A DNA stretch of 64,000 bases. Origin: Myrica gale. Its lineage: Eukaryota; Streptophyta; Magnoliopsida; Fagales; Myricaceae. The position numbers and the translations under genes were made by a program. The notes beneath the pieces were generated by a model. The model ran no database searches and was not told the DNA's origin. It worked only from the letters and a program-made list of their open reading frames with translations. Location: the NCBI GenBank assembly GCA_963930655.1, contig OZ005608.1:20485271-20549270 (forward strand), in the 5' to 3' direction. This document shows, in pieces, positions 1-14,774 of the stretch. Position 1 is the first letter of the stretch, and each line of letters begins with the position of its first letter.

Positions 1-2
1 AT

Positions 3-4274
<4,272 letters not shown>

Positions 4275-4483
4275 GGCAATCTCTTAGTCTTTCCGTTCTT
4301 TTGTCCCTCAGATGCATCCAGAGGTTATGATCCAAGAAGTTAAAAGACATAAATTACTAGCTTGATGTTTTCTTTCTCTTCTGTGTCTTTCGAGTTATGT
4401 TGTGTTATGAGGATGATGTTTGAGGGGTGTCATTTCTTGGTTGAGCGCCTAAGGAACACCTTTGGATGAGCGGAACATCTTTT

Positions 4484-4489
4484 AATAAA
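4484..4489 (+). terminator. AATAAA polyadenylation signal of the GDH gene
   Basis: AATAAA lies 210 bases after the GDH stop codon, in a T/G-rich stretch typical of plant 3' UTRs. Plant signals are degenerate, so the exact cleavage site cannot be read. Confidence 0.5.
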
Positions 4490-4519
4490 TGCAGTACTGA
4501 ACTCGAAGTTTGTTTCTTT

Positions 4520-5265
4520 GCCTTCGATATTGAATGTTTCCTGACTCATTCTCAAGATAGTATACGTAGCTATTATCAATATTCAACCTTCACATCATGA
4601 TTTACCACTGAATTCTCCTCTGAGAACTTTTTATTCTAGTGTCACACTCTTTGGTCAGCGAACCATAAGTTGCTAATCAACGTTTGGATTTTACAAAGAT
4701 ATCCGCAAAGGAAATGAATTGTGAGTTTATGGTGGAGTTGCTCAAGTTCTTCGTTGGTACTTGAACTCAAAGTATGCTGTCAGTATCCCAGTTAGCAACA
4801 AACTTACGTTGATGGTGCGAAGCAGCAAGAGAAACCAAGGATATACCTACCTGTCCAATGCCAGAATACAAATAGGATCTCTAAAGCCATATACCAGATC
4901 TTCTGTATGTGCCCTCGCGTATCTGTTTTCATTGTCCATTTAGATCGTCATTCTGTACAATGGTCGTCATTTGATGAATTTCGTGCCCAAATTAAGCTCA
5001 GAAAGCCCAAACAAATGTGGTGGGTAGTAGAAAGGTGTTAATTAACTCAAGCATGCAAGAGACAGCAATCTGATAGACTGATAGTTGTCCAAATACCCCG
5101 CAGCATAGAAAATGGAAATGCGTCAATTTCTTTTTGTCCCTTCCCTTCCCTCCTCGTGTTCTTCTTTAGGGTGGGGATCCAGCAGGCTTAGTTTTTTGGT
5201 AGAAAATACTACACAAGCTAGCTGGCTGCACCTAGTAAACACACTGAGTGAAACTTTATACGTTT
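4520..5265. other. Intergenic, no gene seen
   Basis: No ORF with family resemblance, no repeat ends and no RNA gene found. It probably holds the remaining 3' flank of GDH and ordinary spacer. Confidence 0.5.
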
Positions 5266-5281
5266 GATAGAGATTACTCGA

Positions 5282-5538
5282 GAATCTCTCTCCCTGTTAA
5301 AAGCTACCGACATCGCAATTCAGGAAGGCTGGTCTAAGGTCCAGTTTGAAAGCGACTGTCAAGCCCGTTGCAATGAAGTCGCTGATCATAGAAACCAGAT
5401 CAGTTGGTCTATAGAAGCTCCTGTCTAATCTCTGCGTAGGTTCTTCTTGGCGCATGAGGAGTGCTCTGCTTCTTGGGTGCCGCGTATCCAGAATAGACTT
5501 GCTCACCGTTTAGATAAATGGGCAGCTGATTCGTGACC
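5282..5538 (+). pseudogene. LINE RNase H-like domain fragment
   Basis: One frame reads through an RNase H-like (RVT_3) segment as found at the C terminus of plant LINE ORF2: an alpha-helical stretch LLKATDIAIQEGW, then the strand VQFESDCQ carrying the acidic residue pair, then AHRLDKWAADS before a stop. A TAA interrupts it near 5427. It is the tail of an old LINE copy lying directly upstream of the ORF1 region of another LINE. Function is lost. Confidence 0.6.
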
Positions 5539-5886
5539 GCTCTTCTCGGGCTAACCAGTACCGAGCCCTTTGCTCTGCCTCGTTACTCCTCCCTACATTT
5601 CTTCTTCCTGAACCTCTACCTTGTACTCCCGCCCTCTACCTCTCCATATCTACTTAATTGGTTTCACTCTTCAGATTCCCAACCCGTATTTTATACATTA
5701 TTCTCGTCCCGCCTACCTCCATATCTACCATCTCCATAATCTTTCCCTCACCATCCACCTAAAATCAACCCCCACCAGCCGAATCCTTTTATAACCATCC
5801 CCCCCGACCCCATCCAACCCAACCATCATCAAAAATCAATTTTTTCTTACCCTAACCTTTCTGAGTCTTGTCTCTGTTTCGGTTTT

Positions 5887-7510
5887 ATGGCCAATGATAG
5901 CAACAAAAGAGATATGGAAGAGATTACAGAACGTGTTAGCCTACTAACATGGGAAGACATCTTCGGGCTCCTAATAGCAAACAGGAGTAGGGCTAAACAA
6001 GTGTGTGAGGCATCTCTGATCGGAAGGTTGGTATCCAGGGAAGTGTATCCTTCTCATATCATCCATCCTATTATGACGTTTCTCTCCCGATCTACAGATC
6101 GAAGATGCCGGCCAAAATAGATTTATGTTCATTTCCATCGGTTTTAGAGAAGAACATGATCCTTTTCACAGGGGCTTGGAATTTTAAAGGCTCCATTATG
6201 GTTCTAAAAGAGTGGAATTAGGAAATGACCATAGATGAAGTCGACCTCTCAAAGGTAGTGTACTATATTTAGATTCATGGATTGCCACTAGAACTTTTTT
6301 ATGAGGATAATGCTCTGTTAATCGAAAGTAACTTGTAATATAGGAGAGGTTTTGGAGATAAGAGCATGTGGATGCTAATAAGCATTACCTAAGGCTGAGG
6401 ATACATGGGAAAAGATTGAGTTATGAGCTTACTCTATATCAGAGGAGTCAGATTTTAAAAAGCAAATCCAATGGTCAAAGTTGGCTAAATCAAATCAAAC
6501 TAAGCCCTCTTTATCTCCTCTCATTAAATGAGGTAGTCAAATTCAGACCCTTAAATTTATTTATTTTTTTAAATCCTAACCGGTGATTATAATAACTTAG
6601 AACAAACAATCTTATGACCAAATCTTTTGTTGAGGTTACAATTCAATGCTGAAAAACCTCTAACCCGAGATTCCCTTATTAAAGGGAGGATCAAGATCCT
6701 GTATGGATTGGTTTTAAATATAAAAGATTGTCTTCCTTTTGTTTTCATTGTGGTTTGTAGGGCGGCAAACTGGATTTTCGGTTCGATCCATCCAAATGCG
6801 GTCTGGTCCGGACCACTTAAGTGGTTCGGACTGGTTTCATTTTTTAAATTTTTTTAGGTTAATTTCGAAAGGGGAAGGGCATATAAAAATGTAGAGTTTT
6901 AGCTTAGATTAAAATTAAAATTTTTAATTTTATAATTTGTATTAAAATTATAAAAAACATTTTTTATTTATATTAATATATGAGGTCTGGTCCGATCCGA
7001 ACCGCAAATCAAGTCCGATTTTGCGGTTCGGTCCACGGTCCAGTTTTGTTCAGCCCTAGCAGTTTGATAGATCACACTATTAGAGGGTGCTACCAAAACC
7101 TGCCCCACCCATAAACAAGCTTTGAATGAAGATTTGAGGGGATTGCACCCCTGGGATAGATTATTGAGAAGAAAAGATTAGGTGATCAGGGGGAGAAGGC
7201 AGAGGGTGAAAATTAGTGACCAAATCCAATAGCTTCAAAATCTCTAAACAAATGGGAGGAAAAGAAAATTGGTGGAGGGCAGATTTCGGCAACCAGATGT
7301 CTGAACGGGAGAACGAAATGAATTGGTTTCGGGTCAATCGACTCGCCCGCTCAAAAAAACCAATATGAAAATGAAAATGAGAAAGGAAAGGAGATGCATT
7401 TAATGCTTGCGGCAATTCAACTAGAGAAGAGACTGCAGGCAGGACAGCGATTCTAGAATAGCATATTTTGTGGGCAAATAAAAAGAGAAGAGGTAGTCGG
7501 CTTCTGTGTG
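5887..7510 (+). pseudogene. LINE A ORF1 (DUF4283, zinc knuckle), broken
   Basis: Starts with MANDSNKRDMEEI and continues into the DUF4283 pattern of plant LINE ORF1: FTGAWNFKGSIMVLKEWN, an IHGLPLELFYEDNA block and then a CCHC zinc knuckle. Several stops and frame changes occur (near 6118, 6220, 6272). The knuckle is split between CFHCGL ending at 6757 and DHTIRGC around 7070-7090 by an inserted MITE. The role in an active LINE is nucleic-acid binding in the RNP. The C-terminal part is too decayed to assign residue by residue. Confidence 0.7.
6758..7058. mobile_element. hAT-type MITE, 301 bp, inside the LINE zinc knuckle
   Basis: Ends are TAGGGCGGCAAACTGGA and the inverted TAGGGCTGAACAAAACTGGA. 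Subterminal GGTCCGGACC and CGGTTCGGTCC motifs are typical of plant hAT MITEs. Flanking 8-bp duplication gtggtttg (6750-6757) and gcagtttg (7059-7066), two mismatches. Removing the element and one flank restores a CX2CX4HX4C knuckle. Confidence 0.75.
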
Positions 7511-7514
7511 TCAA

Positions 7515-7685
7515 AATTTTAGACATTCTAAAAATTTTGATATAATAAAATAATTTTAAAATAATATTTTTCTATCGAATTTTTACTATAATAAATATAA
7601 AAATTTTATTCAAATTAACTATTGTTTCACTTTTTTTATAAATTCTCGTTACTAAAAAATTTTGTAACACAAACCAGATACCTAC
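7515..7685. repeat. AT-rich MITE-like copy (family AT-1)
   Basis: Contains aaattttgatataataaaat followed by a CT-poor AT stretch and a 3' end reading attttgtaacacaaacc. The same sequence organisation recurs near 20575, 21350, 60600 and 63040, so I treat it as a dispersed MITE family. Its ends are not well defined here. Confidence 0.5.
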
Positions 7686-7859
7686 CGACACGCAGTCGCC
7701 ACCACAATTGGTGAATGACTTGAAAAGAAAAATTTGGAGCAGACATGCATATCTCTACTCTATGATAGGCTTGAGCTTCCCAGATGAGCAGGATGAAAAC
7801 GTTCAAACCAGACTGCCACCAACACCTACTCTTTGACTCCTTCTGCCAATACCCCCAAT

Positions 7860-8255
7860 TCTTAAACTATTTGGTCATGAGACTAATGGTCCGAAGGCTT
7901 TCAAATTTGAAAGTTTTTGGACAAGATAATCATCATGTTTTGATGTTGTAGCACACGCTTGGGCACAAAACTTCAGAGACCATCCGGCTTGGAATATCTT
8001 CAAAAAAATTCACGCCACAAGATACGCCCACATAAAATGGGATAAAAAGACATTTGAGAAAATCCAGGATTCTGTCAAGTGTGTGAAAGAGCAATTGATT
8101 TTCTATCAACGTGCAGCCCCAACCCAAAGCAATCTGCAGATGGATTGCGAATTATTATTGGAGCTGGATGAACAACTGAGACGTGAAGAGGATCTGTGGA
8201 AATAAAAATCTTAGGTAACATGGCTAACCTTAAGTGAATTTAACATATTTCCATA
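7860..8255 (+). pseudogene. LINE A ORF2, linker between endonuclease and RT
   Basis: The frame reads FKFESFWTR, DVVAHAWAQNF, then a helix-rich region to LLLELDEQLRREEDLWK and, past two stops, VTWLTLSEFN. This is the segment that precedes RT in plant LINE ORF2 (consensus FRFESFW to EE..WRQKSR..WL..GD.NTKFFH). No endonuclease domain is recognisable between ORF1 and this point, so it appears deleted. The sequence is broken off at about 8260 by the next repeat block. Confidence 0.65.
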
Positions 8256-8259
8256 CTGT

Positions 8260-9425
8260 GAGTCTAAATAACAACCCAAGAAGGGGGTGAATTGGGTTTA
8301 ACAAAAGTTTACCCCTTTTTCGATTAAAACTCATATATGAAAAAACACTATTTCTCTAGGAATAAAAATTCAGATCTTAATATACTAAATGATAAGCTAA
8401 ATATAAGCAATGAATCATGAATCATAAAGCATCACAAATATGGATATGAAACGAATGATAAGCAAGATAGAGTTAGAGAGATAACACCGTATTTTTAGGT
8501 GGTTCGGTCAACACTTGCCTACGTCCACCCCCAAGGCTATTGACTTCCTTAGGCTTCCTCCACTATTCTCCAAATAGCGAATACACCTTAGCTTCCCGGT
8601 TGCCAAGTAACCTTTACAAAGTGTTTTACGAGCTTACACTTTAACTCACTCTCACAAATCCTCACAACCTAGAGGATTTCTTCTACTCTCACAAGTAGGA
8701 CCAAGTGTTTTCCCAACACTCAACAAGTGTTCACACAACACTCAAGTGTTTTCCACAAGATGGATACAAAGGAATTACAATGAATGGCTCTCTAAGCCGA
8801 ATATGCCAATGAAAAGCTCAAATCATATGGAACGGCTCTCTAAGCCAAATTAGCAAATGAAAAGCTTAAAGTAGTGCAAGAAGACAAGATTCTAAAAGAA
8901 AATCTAGAGTTTGAAAGATATGAGCACAAGCATTTTTGGTAGATGTGATTTTCCCTCTTCTTCAAAGCACTTTCTCTCTCTAGAAGCTAAGGCAAGGAGT
9001 GATTGCAAGTGTGTTGTCCTTTCTTCAAGAAATCTCTCACTCTTTGGAGGCTAGGTCGTCAATGATGAGCAATAGAAGAGTATTGAACAATGGGAGCTTT
9101 GATCTTGGAAGAATCAGCAAATGAAAACTTTAGATCTAGCTTTATCTCTCTTTGGAAGAATAGATGTTGAATGATGATACAACTCTCTCTTCTTCAAGAA
9201 ATTTCTCTTCCTTTGAAGGTTGGGTTGTCAATGATGAGCAAGAGGAGAAGCTTTGACAAAGAGAGCTCAGGACTTGAAGAAATCAGCAAATGGATTTTCT
9301 TTGGCTCTTGGCTTTTCTCTCTCTAGAAGTTGCTATTTTGATCGAGCTTTTTTGGTTGTTTGAGTTTTTAAATCAGAAGGTGAAACGGCGCCTTTTCACC
9401 CTCTGATTTTTTTAAAAAAAAAAAT
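8260..9425. repeat. Dispersed repeat block inserted in LINE A
   Basis: Opens with aacaacccaagaagggggtg and continues with ggtggttcggtcaacacttg, strings I associate with common dispersed repeats of plant genomes. It contains short internal repeats: aagtgtt motifs at 8700-8760, two atggctctctaagcc-like units (about 8784 and 8835) and two related 110-bp units beginning around 9020 and 9185 (both with ttgtcaatgatgagca-like text). No coding capacity found. The element class is not determined. Confidence 0.4.
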
Positions 9426-9869
9426 TAATCACGCCTCTCTCTCATTCATATATTGTAGCATAGTAAGTTGTTGGCTAACTTTTTCCATTGTAACATTATT
9501 GGTTGACCCTTGTGGTGGGCATGTATTTATTATTATTCCAAGGATGCAGGAAATCTCTCATGTACAGAGACCTGCCAAATACACCATTTTTGGACTACTC
9601 CATTTGTGTGGTCCATTATCACTTTAACTGCACTAATATATAAATTATGTAGGTCCTACTAATTTATAATTTGCCAATTAGAAACGAAAGCACAGAAATA
9701 TTGTTTTTGATTGATCTAATTTATTACTGAAGTAATTTTTGAACAAGAAATAGCTGAGTGCACCAATACTTTTTTACAGAAGAAGATTCTTTATCTTCAT
9801 ATAGGCATCAAACTCCATAATTATTGATGGGTGTTAAGAATTATCTTCCTCATATGTTGATGGGCATTT

Positions 9870-10729
9870 TAAATTGTTTTGTTCTTTTTAGATAATGGAT
9901 AGGTTTTTGATAAAAAAAAATAAGCCACGAAGCATGGAGTCGTCTAATACTTCTAATGTGGCTACTACTTATAATGGGGATTCTAGTTCGAAAATACCTC
10001 GCCCTATGTTGAGCTCGGATGATATTATTTCTGACATAGGGTTGCGTAAATCTATTGACTCGTTTGATGCTAGGATTCATGATAAGCCCGTAGGGAGTAC
10101 TTGATCAAAGGTGATTTTCAACCTCGTGGCTATGTTTTTTCCAAGAAGAAATGTGGGAAGGATTTGAGGGGTTTTAGGGTGGTGTGGTACAAAGATTATC
10201 AATGGTTAGAATATAGTGTATCAGAGGATGCATCTTATTGTGTGTGGTGTTATCTATTTAGGCAACCTAAAGGAGCACAATCCGGGGGAAATGTATTTAT
10301 ATCTAAGGGATTTGATAACTGGAAAAAGGCACTGGAGAGATTTAATGAACAGGTTGACAAACATGATAGTACTCACAATGAAGTTAGACAAAAATGTGAA
10401 GCACTCATCAATCAGCGACAAAGTATGTCACACATATTATTCGCACATGGGCACGCGCAAGAGAATACTTATCGCATTCGATTAACAACGGTTTTAGATT
10501 GCATTCGTTTTCTTTTGGGGCAAGGATTACATTCGTTTTCTTTTGGGACAAAGTGTGTCACACATATTATCTGCACAGTAAGTGTATTTTCATTATTTTT
10601 AATGCTTTTTAGTTCTTAATTTGTGATATTATAATTTTAAGACACTTTTACATTATGTGGAACAAAAAATTTGGTCATTTTCCCTTAAAAATTCGACCCC
10701 ACTCATTTTACATCCTAAATACGCCACTG
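9870..10729 (+). mobile_element. hAT element copy 1, internally deleted, with transposase N-terminal remnant
   Basis: Two overlapping frames (9895-10104 and about 10088-10560) encode the N-terminal part of a ZMYM1-like hAT transposase: a Ser-rich leader, then YLIKGDFQPRGY and the TTF-type zinc finger region with WYKDYQWLEYSVSEDASYCVWCYLF. A one-base frameshift near 10085 separates them. After about 170 residues the protein stops and the sequence passes to a hAT 3' end, accccactcatttta then TACGCCACTG at 10729. The catalytic core and dimerisation domain are absent. The matching 5' terminus CAGTGGCG was not found, so the left boundary is approximate. Confidence 0.7.
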
Positions 10730-10886
10730 CTTCTACTGCTGTAAAAAGATGTAGGAATTAAGTCCCAAGGCTAAACTGATTACGCCAATGATCACAACCG
10801 AAGATAATGAGATGTTAACAAGCATACCAGATGCAAAGAAAACTGTGTCTACCTTGGGGATGATGAATGCAAACAAAGCTCTTGGT
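10730..10886 (+). pseudogene. LINE A ORF2 fragment before RT
   Basis: Reads ASTAVKRCRN and ends SIPDAKKTVSTLGMMNANKALG, the conserved stretch immediately before RT motif 1 in plant LINEs. It joins to the segment at 11753 once the hAT copy 2 is removed. Confidence 0.65.
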
Positions 10887-11744
10887 CAGTGGCGGAACCA
10901 GGAGTCAATTTGAAGGGGGGCCAACTCTTAAGGAAAAATGTCTTAGAGTTAAAATATTAAAAATTAAAGACTAAAAATATTAAAAATATATTATATTAAA
11001 ATACATTTACCATACCATTTGCTGAGACTATTAAATGCACCAACATCGCTCTTGAATACATTCTCTCCCTTTTTTCAATTGCTAAATCCTATAAATGTAA
11101 ACACATCTCACTCGGATATTGATCATTTACTTGTCTAAATAGATAACAACACAAGCAATACACCGCATACTCTGATACACTATAGTCGAACTACTCATAT
11201 TCTTTGAACTATGGCTCCAAAAAGCCCTCATTAGTTTTTCATATTGCTTCTTGGGGAAATCATACCCAAGTAATTGACAATGACCTTTTATCAAATACTC
11301 CCTCGCAATTTAATCTCTAATCCTAAGATCATATTTTTTAATGAGTTTACGTAACTCTGGGTTAGCAATAATATCGTCTAAATTAATAAAACACGAGATC
11401 TTTTGGAACTACTAGTTGTCTCAAAAGTAACAGCCACATTCGAAGTATTAGACGACTCCACTGATTTTTATATCGAAAACTTATCAATTATCTAAACAAA
11501 ATTCATCAATATAATTTCGCAAGTTACTATCCTAATCACAATTTAATAACCTAGTCCTAATATTCACAATTCTAATATAATTTCAAAATTGTATATTAAT
11601 AGCATATCAAGTATTGGCTTCACCAATTACAAGTTAACATTTTGAAAGGAACATATTTACAAGTTAACATTTTGAAAATAACATATTAGTTATTAAAAAA
11701 AAAAGGTTAACTTCTAGCATTGGTCCCCCTTGCATCCGCCACTG
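10887..11744 (-). mobile_element. hAT element copy 2, antisense, 858 bp
   Basis: Terminal inverted repeats CAGTGGCGGAACC and, at the other end, CAGTGGCGGATGC; flanks ctcttggt (10879-10886) and ctcgtggt (11745-11752) form an 8-bp target duplication with one mismatch. On the minus strand it carries a heavily decayed version of the same transposase N terminus as copy 1 (for example VESSNTSNVA, about 11410-11470), with many stops. It is therefore a sister element in opposite orientation, also lacking the catalytic core. Confidence 0.8.
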
Positions 11745-12440
11745 CTCGTGGTCCTGACCGAATGGCGTTGCTTTTCTTTAAACATTTTTTTGGAGATGGC
11801 TGGATTGGACGTGATTCACACTGTTCAGAATTTTTTTGGTAGAGGGAGTGATGCTTTCAGAGCTGAACAGGACTAACATCGCCTTAATCCTAAAAGTAGA
11901 TAACCTGACAAAGGTTAGTTAATTCCACCCAATCAGCTTAGGTATTGTTATTTACAAGCTGATCTTAAAGACTTCGGCGAAAAGGCTAAAAAAGGTTCTC
12001 TCGAAACTCATCTCCCTGTTTCAACTAGTTTTTCTCCTAGGACATTTGATCCAAGACAACTACATTGTCGTGGTAGAGATCTTCTATAGTATGAACCATA
12101 AAAGAGGTAAAGGAGGGTGGATGGCGATAAAAGTCGACATGGATAAGGCTTATGACCGATTTGAGTGAGAATTTGTGCTGAAAGTTATGGAGAGATTTGG
12201 CTTTTGTAGCAGGTGGATTGCTTAGTCTCTATATACTTCCAATTTTACGATTCTCTTCAATGGCAATCCTTTCGGCCATTTCAACGCTTCGAGTGGTATT
12301 TGACAAGGTGACCCTCTCTTGCCATCAATCTTTATTCTCTAATTGGAAATGTTTTCATGTTTGCTTTAAAGAGAAGAATGTCGGGGAAGGTTATTCTCTA
12401 ATTGGAAATGTTTTCCCGTTTCCTCGAACCTATTTGCTTA
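11745..12440 (+). pseudogene. LINE A reverse transcriptase fragment
   Basis: Reads PDRMALLFFKHFF, later KVDMDKAYDRFE (RT catalytic motif A, first Asp), then a RWI helix and the FNGNPFGHF to QGDPL stretch. Frames change several times and stops are frequent. The YADD motif is not reached: the fragment ends at about 12440, where an antisense LINE ORF1 begins. A short direct duplication, ttctctaattggaaatgttt, occurs at about 12336 and 12393. Confidence 0.7.
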
Positions 12441-14640
12441 ACTACTGACCAAACTTCCCCTTCAGAAGGGAGCCGGTAGAGTTCAACATTGTCCTCTTCT
12501 GAAATATAATGAAGTATAAGCCTTTCCAAATCCAATATGGACATCGGGTTTGAAGTGAAGAGTTCAGTGAGAAGGAGGCATGCTGGACAGATATCATACT
12601 CACAGGGGAGTAGTTGTGGAGGATGGTCGGTGTTGCTAAAATCCTCGAAAGCCCATTATCATCATAAAGGAACAACATCTTCTTTTTCGGTTGTGATGGG
12701 TCCAGCTCCATTGGATCGAAAAGCTCTTTTGAGGAAAGTTGCAGGGCAATCCAAGGGTGTAAGATTGGGGTTCGGAGGGAGTGGGCTAAGTCCATCTGGC
12801 TTTTCCATATCCCGCTGGGCTGAAGGCTGAGAAGAAATAACCACAGGCCCAGGCGAAAGAAGATCCATAGGAGCTGGAATCGCCAAAAAGGAGTGACAAA
12901 GGGACCTTTCCCTTTCGGTTTAGCCCATCAACTTGGGCCCGATCCGGAAAACCACGAGAAGAGGAAAGATCTGGCACTTTCTGTAAAATGGGGGATAACA
13001 CATCCCCAGGCTCTAGAGGCAGAGATGTTTGGGTGTTAAGGCCGACAGGGGGTGAGAGGCGAGCTTCTCACTAAGGTAAGAGCCTGTTGTTCATATGGTT
13101 TACCTAGCGACAAATCACTGATTCTCTGACAATTTGATTCGACGAGGTTACACTGATACGGGTGTAAATGGGGCGTCGCCATCTCGTATGGGATCTGACA
13201 TGACAGTTCAGGGGGGACCCACTGGACGCTTAAACTCAGGCGACGGCTCTGCCATGGAGCTACCTTTCGATTCCTCTTCTCCTACGGCAGACCTGCCATC
13301 TCCGATCAAAGCTTCGGGCACCTACACCACCACCAGAGAAGGACATACCAGCACCTGAACTTGCTGACCAAAATATGATAAAATGCCTCGACGACGGGCT
13401 AGACCTCCCCAAGATGAAAGACGCTCTGAGTCTTCCTCACAAATTGTAGGCCGGTTGAATCTTCTCACCCCAGAAACATCCACTCTCAGGTCAGGGCCAA
13501 AGGAACCTTCAGCAGGAAAAAGTTCTGGAGGGATGACACACTCATTTTTGGAATGGCACAGCCGCCCACATCGTGTACATAACCCGGATAGTCGCTCATA
13601 ACGGAAGGAAATCATAGCTGGAGGTATGTTGGTGCGAGGCAAAACACAACCCGGAACCAGAGGCAATTAAGAATCGATCTCCACTTTCACCCGAGGGTAG
13701 TTGGTACACAAAATCAATCGAGACTGTGGGAAGTCAACGTCCACCACAAGACCAATGAAAGAGCCCAAATGACGGATTGTTTCAACATTGTAACCAGACA
13801 GAGGCAGGCCATGCAACTGCACCCATAGAGGTGTTGTAGAAAGGTTCACTTCTTGCCAAGAACACCCCAAAGGCCACTATTTGAGGGTTAAAAAACTCCC
13901 ACGAATATTCTAAGGACCACGAGATAAAACTAACTCATGTTCCTCCCCTGTTTTGAAAATGAACAAAAAATAGTTATCTTGCAAGGCCTCAATCTGCAGA
14001 GAGGGAACAAATGCCCAGGCTCTGGAGACAATCGCCTGGACAGCATGTGAGCTTATTTTATGGTTAGAGAGGACATGACCAATAAACATGAGGTTTGATA
14101 CTTCTTCAGTAAGTTGGATAGCTTCTGCACCAGGGGAGGGGTGAGGCCTACGCTGAGGGGATATGAAAGGGGTGGTAGGTGGCAGTTTCTGTGGAAAGGT
14201 GGGTTAAAAGTGGAGGGGGTGGAACGGTATGGGTAACGAGAGGAAGACAGGGGTTAGGTTGGCTGATACTGATAGGAGTAGAAAAAGTAGTAGACACCAC
14301 CAAGGGGGGAGGTATAGAATCACCCAGAACTACTGGAACAGTAGAGGAACTTGGAAGGGGAGGGGGTGAGGGGAGGAATGGAGGAGTTAAGGTGGGAGGA
14401 GGTAAAGAAGTACTATCGAAGATAAAAGTAGCTGGGATGGAAGGAGCCAAGGGTGAGGTGGAGATGGAGGGTTGCATTGGTGGGTTATGGTGTTGTTCTG
14501 AAGCGGAGATGGGGGCTGCATTGGTGAGTGATGGTGTTGTTTTGTTGATGGTAAAAGAAAGAAGGTCATGAGATATTGAGAAGATTCGAAGACTTTTTGA
14601 ATCTGTATCTGCATCTACAATTTTAAAACTTAAGCTACCA
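12441..14640 (-). pseudogene. LINE B ORF1 (DUF4283 and zinc knuckle), antisense insertion
   Basis: On the minus strand a DUF4283 domain runs from about 14110 to 13680: HVLSNHKISSHAVQAIVSRAW, TGEEHELVLSRGP, a stop, then NIRGSFLTLK and LWVQLHGLPLSGYNVETI. It is followed by RYERLSGLCTRCGRLCHSKN, a CX2CX4HX4C zinc knuckle at 13576-13535. A Pro/Ser/Thr-rich leader lies at 14477-14148 and a low-complexity tail at 13320-12441. At least two stop codons break the domain (about 13915 and 13880). No ORF2 follows, so this is an ORF1-only fragment. Confidence 0.7.
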
Positions 14641-14774
14641 ACTAAAGAGTGTGAAGACGAATTATTTTAAGGGGAAATGTCACTGTTAAATTAATGTATA
14701 GATCCATTGTCAAGGAGAGGAACAACCACCAAAATATTCTCCAAAGCAAGTGATGGAAGGAATAAAAAATTAAG

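Noticed and set aside
8260..10729. Whole 2.5-kb block as one hAT element inserted in LINE A
   Set aside because: The 3' terminus TACGCCACTG is present, but no CAGTGGCG left end or matching 8-bp flank exists near 8260; two separate insertions or a composite fit better.
12662..13601. Overlapping long ORFs on both strands in a GC-richer stretch
   Set aside because: They are shadows of the minus-strand LINE B ORF1, whose DUF4283 and zinc knuckle give the only recognisable protein.
14179..14571. Gly/Val-rich + strand ORF of 130 aa
   Set aside because: Complement of the Pro/Ser-rich leader of LINE B ORF1; low complexity and no family pattern.
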